Positions 5,862 to 8,300 of a stretch of 8,300 bases of DNA are shown piece by piece. The stretch covers positions 1-8,300 of the forward strand of contig DGSY01000031.1 of NCBI GenBank assembly GCA_002394125.1, given 5' to 3'. Origin of the DNA: Ruminococcus sp. UBA4350. Its GTDB lineage: Bacteria; Bacillota; Clostridia; Oscillospirales; Ruminococcaceae. Numbering within the stretch: the first letter of the stretch is position 1; each line of letters starts with the position of its first letter. The notes beneath the pieces are model-generated. The model saw only the letters and a program-made list of their open reading frames with translations, made no database searches and was not told where the DNA came from. The position numbers and the translations under genes are program-made.

Positions 5862-6269
5862 ATGCCGAAGATCACGCTTGATGCAACCATAGACAATCTG
5901 TCTGCCGTTCAGGCATTTCTGGAGGAGATTCTCGAAGCCGCCGGATGCCCGATGACAAAGCAGCTTCAGATACAGGTCGCTGCGGAGGAGATCTATGTCA
6001 ATGTTGCAAGCTATGCATATGCGCCGGAGACCGGCTCTGTGACGGTCTCCGCGGAGATCAGCGAAGCGCCTGCCGAATTAACGCTCGTATTTACCGACAG
6101 CGGCATACCGTTCGATCCGGTCGCAAGGACCGATCCGGATGTTTCACTGCCGGCGGCGGAACGCGGGATCGGCGGGCTTGGCATTCTGCTCGCAAAGAAG
6201 AACACCGACGAAATGCTCTACGAATATACGGACGGGAAGAATATCCTCACGATGAAAAAGAAGCTCTGA
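5862..6269 (+). CDS. RsbW/SpoIIAB-like ATP-binding protein (HATPase_c_2)
   Basis: A 135-residue single-domain GHKL ATPase of the anti-sigma-factor serine kinase type. Seen: the N box VAAEEIYVNVASYAY (39-53) with Glu43 and Asn47; the G1 box FTDSGIPFDP (77-86) with Asp79 and Gly81; and the G2 box ERGIGGLGI (100-108). In well-studied relatives (SpoIIAB, RsbW) the protein binds a sigma factor and phosphorylates a STAS-domain antagonist; neither partner is encoded here, so its target is unknown. Start ATG 5862 follows AGAGGG with 7-nt spacing. The next gene begins 20 nt after its stop, so the two are co-transcribed and probably act in one pathway. Length and motifs are complete, with no sign of decay. 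Confidence 0.88.
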   Translation: MPKITLDATIDNLSAVQAFLEEILEAAGCPMTKQLQIQVAAEEIYVNVASYAYAPETGSVTVSAEISEAPAELTLVFTDSGIPFDPVARTDPDVSLPAAERGIGGLGILLAKKNTDEMLYEYTDGKNILTMKKKL

Positions 6270-6289
6270 ATGCAGAAAGGGGAACGCAC

Positions 6290-7600
6290 ATGGATCTCAG
6301 CGCACGCAGCTTCCTGAAGAATATGGCAGACGATCTGGCCGAGGGCATCCTCGTCATCGGGCAGGGCGGCCGCATCGTTTTCTGCAATCAGTCTGCGGCG
6401 GATGTATTCGGTGCTGAATCTGCGGAGATACAGGACAAATTTCTGGATCAGCTCATGGAGCGGGAGCCGGAAAACGATGTCTTTTTCGATAAGCTGATCG
6501 ACATTGTTTATACCAAAAAGAAAACGCGGAGCAATATCCCGTTTCTGTCCGGCGGGAAGCTGAAATATCTGACGCTCACGGCCTCCATTTTCAGGATCAG
6601 TCCGGAGGAAGCCGCTGAGGTCGTTCTGATCCATGATACAACGAATATCATCGAGCTGCTGCTCTCCAACAAAAAGCTCTCGATCCGGCTCGCGGATTTC
6701 CTGCATTCCTTTGTGCTGGTCATGGTCGAGGCGATCGACAAACGCTCGCCCTATAACGCCAATCACACGCGCAGCATGGCAAGATATGCAGAAAACTATA
6801 TGCGGTACTGCCAGCGGCGCGGTATCCGCAGCAAAAAGGATATGCGGCCGTTTCTGATGAGTGTCTGGCTGCATGATATCGGCAAGCTGGTCATCCCGCA
6901 TTCCGTCATGGACAAGCCCGACCGTCTCGGCAGCAAAAAGGATGCGCTGATGCACCGCATCGAAACGGCGGCGCTCTATGAAAAGATCGCCGGACTTGAG
7001 AATCCTAACTATGCACCGGAGGCGGAGCGCCGCATTGCAGAGCTCAGCCGCATCCGCGAAAAGATCACCGAATGGAATGCAGCGCCGTTTCTGGACGATG
7101 AGACGATCGACGAGATCCGGCAGACCGCTGACCTCCCCTGCCGCACCGCGGACGGAACCGTTCCGCTCTTGCAGGCGGATACGCTGGAGGCGCTGACGAT
7201 CCGCGCCGGTACGCTGACGGATGCGGAGCGGGCAGTCATGCAGTCTCATGTGCAGCATACCGCCGACCTGCTCGCGAAAATGGTTCTCACCGATGAGATG
7301 CGGGATGTTCCGAAATGGGCGGGCGGGCATCATGAGCTGCTCGACGGCTCCGGCTATCCGAATCACCTTTCCGGCGATGAGATCCCGTGGCAGACAAGGC
7401 TCCTGACGATTATTGATATTTATGATGCGCTGACCGCGGAGGACAGACCCTATAAAAAGCCGATGGAGCCGGAGGCCGCTTTCGGGATCCTGCGCCGCAT
7501 GGCAGATGAGGGCAAGCTCGATGCGGAGATCCTCGAAGATTATTATGAGAGCCGCGCATGGCGGCGGACGGAAAGCAGCGATACATCGGATATCGGATAA
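6290..7600 (+). CDS. PAS plus HD-GYP phosphohydrolase with a large insertion
   Basis: A 436-residue soluble signalling protein. Residues about 8-118 look like a PAS sensor (MADDLAEGILVIGQGGRIVF, with FCNQSAADVFG). From about 135 comes an HD-GYP domain: NHTRSMARYAENY (158-170), WLHDIGKLVIP (193-203), MQSHVQHT (317-324), HHELLDGSGYP (347-357) and IDIYDALTAEDRPYKK (375-390). All metal-binding His/Asp positions I expect are present (H159, H195, D196, H320, H347, H348, D376), so it is probably active; HD-GYP enzymes usually hydrolyse cyclic di-GMP. Odd: about 90 residues (roughly 215-305) separate HDIGK...MDKP from LTDAERAVMQSH, where typical members have about ten. I recall similar expanded HD proteins in Firmicutes. 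Start ATG 6290 follows AAAGGGG with 7-nt spacing; upstream codons in this frame overlap the preceding gene and are not used. No membrane segment. Confidence 0.88.
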   Translation: MDLSARSFLKNMADDLAEGILVIGQGGRIVFCNQSAADVFGAESAEIQDKFLDQLMEREPENDVFFDKLIDIVYTKKKTRSNIPFLSGGKLKYLTLTASIFRISPEEAAEVVLIHDTTNIIELLLSNKKLSIRLADFLHSFVLVMVEAIDKRSPYNANHTRSMARYAENYMRYCQRRGIRSKKDMRPFLMSVWLHDIGKLVIPHSVMDKPDRLGSKKDALMHRIETAALYEKIAGLENPNYAPEAERRIAELSRIREKITEWNAAPFLDDETIDEIRQTADLPCRTADGTVPLLQADTLEALTIRAGTLTDAERAVMQSHVQHTADLLAKMVLTDEMRDVPKWAGGHHELLDGSGYPNHLSGDEIPWQTRLLTIIDIYDALTAEDRPYKKPMEPEAAFGILRRMADEGKLDAEILEDYYESRAWRRTESSDTSDIG

Positions 7601-7651
7601 ACTGCGGAGCAGAAGCGCACCTGATACCGTTCTTCACCAAATCAATATGGC

Positions 7652-7687
7652 AAGAGCAGCCGGAGAAATCCTGCTGCTCTTTTTATT
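7652..7687 (+). terminator. Rho-independent terminator of the signalling operon
   Basis: A perfect 9-bp stem AAGAGCAGC (7652-7660) / GCTGCTCTT (7673-7681), then a C-T mismatch and a GGA/TCC inner stem closed by a GAAA tetraloop, followed by TTTATTG. It lies about 50 nt after the stop codon of the HD-GYP gene. Confidence 0.88.
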
Positions 7688-7694
7688 GCTGCAC

Positions 7695-7725
7695 AAAAAA
7701 CCCGGCCGCTTTCAAAACGGCCGGG
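7695..7725 (-). terminator. Rho-independent terminator of the sulfhydrylase gene
   Basis: CCCGGCCG (7701-7708) and CGGCCGGG (7718-7725) form a perfect 8-bp GC stem with a 9-nt loop. On the minus strand it is followed by six T (7700-7695). It lies about 50 nt beyond the sulfhydrylase stop codon, back to back with the plus-strand terminator, so the two convergent transcripts are separated. Confidence 0.9.
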
Positions 7726-7776
7726 AAAGTGAGGAAAACGATTCTGCAAAGTTTGATCGGAAAGCCGGAGCAGGGT

Positions 7777-8300
7777 TCACAGTGCTGCCACGGCCTCAAA
7801 GCCCTTTTCGAGATCGGCAATGATATCGTCAATATGCTCCGTGCCGATCGACAGGCGGATGGTCGCCTGCGTGATGCCCTGATCCGCAAGCTCCTCCTCG
7901 CTGAGCTGCGAATGCGTCGTTGTTGCCGGATGGATCACCAGAGACTTCACATCCGCGACATTTGCCAGCAGCGAGAAGATCTCCAGATGATCTATGAATG
8001 CATGGGCTTCCTTCTGTCCGCCCTTGATCTCAAAGGTGAAGATGCTGCCGCCGCCGTTCGGGAAATATCTCTCATAGAGCGCATGATCCGGATGATCGGG
8101 CAGCGAGGGATGATTGACCTTCGCGACCAGCGGATGCTGCTTCAGATAATCAATGACTTTTTTGGTATTCTCGGCATGGCGCTCCAGACGGAGGGAGAGT
8201 GTCTCCGTCCCTTGCAGCAGAAGAAATGCTGCAAAGGGGGAGATCGTTGCACCCTCATCGCGCAGGAGGATCGCGCGGATATAGGTCACGAATGCAGCCG
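7777..8300 (-). CDS. metY: O-acetylhomoserine sulfhydrylase, C-terminal part (partial)
   Basis: The last 173 codons of a PLP-dependent Cys/Met metabolism enzyme; the start lies beyond the right edge (full-length relatives are about 420-430 residues). The enzyme makes homocysteine from O-acetylhomoserine and sulfide in the cytoplasm, the direct route to methionine. Seen: LLRDEGATISPFAAFLLLQG and TETLSLRLERH, then SLLANVADVKSLVIHPATTT with THSQLSEEEL, and near the end TIRLSIGTEHIDDIIADLEK, whose Arg normally holds the substrate carboxylate. These match the OAH sulfhydrylase branch better than cystathionine synthases or lyases. The Schiff-base lysine would be upstream, outside the window. It ends at a TGA (7777-7779) followed by its own terminator, and faces the signalling operon. 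I see no regulatory information for it here. Confidence 0.87.
   Translation of the reverse strand, partial: AAFVTYIRAILLRDEGATISPFAAFLLLQGTETLSLRLERHAENTKKVIDYLKQHPLVAKVNHPSLPDHPDHALYERYFPNGGGSIFTFEIKGGQKEAHAFIDHLEIFSLLANVADVKSLVIHPATTTHSQLSEEELADQGITQATIRLSIGTEHIDDIIADLEKGFEAVAAL

Noticed and set aside
5945..6289. Upstream extension of the HD-GYP reading frame into the preceding gene
   Set aside because: The extension would overlap the ATP-binding protein out of frame and encode a Cys/Arg-rich sequence unlike a PAS domain. The ATG at 6290 has an excellent ribosome binding site.

Overview
The window looks like a chromosomal segment of a Gram-positive, Clostridia-type anaerobe, probably near Ruminococcus or other Oscillospiraceae. 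This rests on strong GGAGG-like ribosome binding sites, consensus sigma-A promoters, Rho-independent terminators and the gene families present. The taxonomic guess is inference; there is no rRNA or marker gene to fix it.

Layout, left to right. (a) Positions 1-1673: a minus-strand pair, a nitronate monooxygenase/FabK-like FMN enzyme followed after 2 nt by the first 16 codons of a gene that leaves the window (possibly a radical SAM protein). This pair is transcribed divergently from a TetR-family regulator. The 143-bp gap holds two near-consensus promoters with overlapping -10 boxes and two inverted repeats, which suggests the regulator controls both directions. (b) Positions 1674-2074: a 401-bp non-coding stretch with hairpins and a short direct repeat, probably the meeting point of two convergent transcripts. 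(c) Positions 2075-5551: a minus-strand two-gene operon, an MBOAT O-acyltransferase (AlgI-like) followed by a membrane-anchored DHHW/AlgJ-AlgX-like protein. This is the usual pair that moves acetyl groups across the membrane onto a cell-surface or secreted polymer. The DHHW protein has an unusual Arg/Pro/Ala decapeptide-repeat cytoplasmic tail. (d) Positions 5552-5861: a 310-bp divergent promoter region. (e) Positions 5862-7600: a plus-strand signalling operon, an RsbW/SpoIIAB-like ATP-binding protein and a PAS plus HD-GYP phosphohydrolase carrying a roughly 90-residue insertion. (f) Positions 7601-7776: two back-to-back terminators. (g) Positions 7777-8300: the C-terminal third of an O-acetylhomoserine sulfhydrylase, minus strand, running off the right edge.

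The left block (1 to about 1673) is visibly more AT-rich than the right: I counted 24/60 G+C at 1261-1320 and 37/60 at 7021-7080. I see no mobile element, CRISPR array, tRNA or rRNA. Most of the window is ordinary. The points most worth checking are the Cys that replaces the usual active-site His in the nitronate monooxygenase homologue, the divergent operator region, the repeat tail of the DHHW protein, and the pairing of an anti-sigma-type ATPase with an expanded HD-GYP protein.
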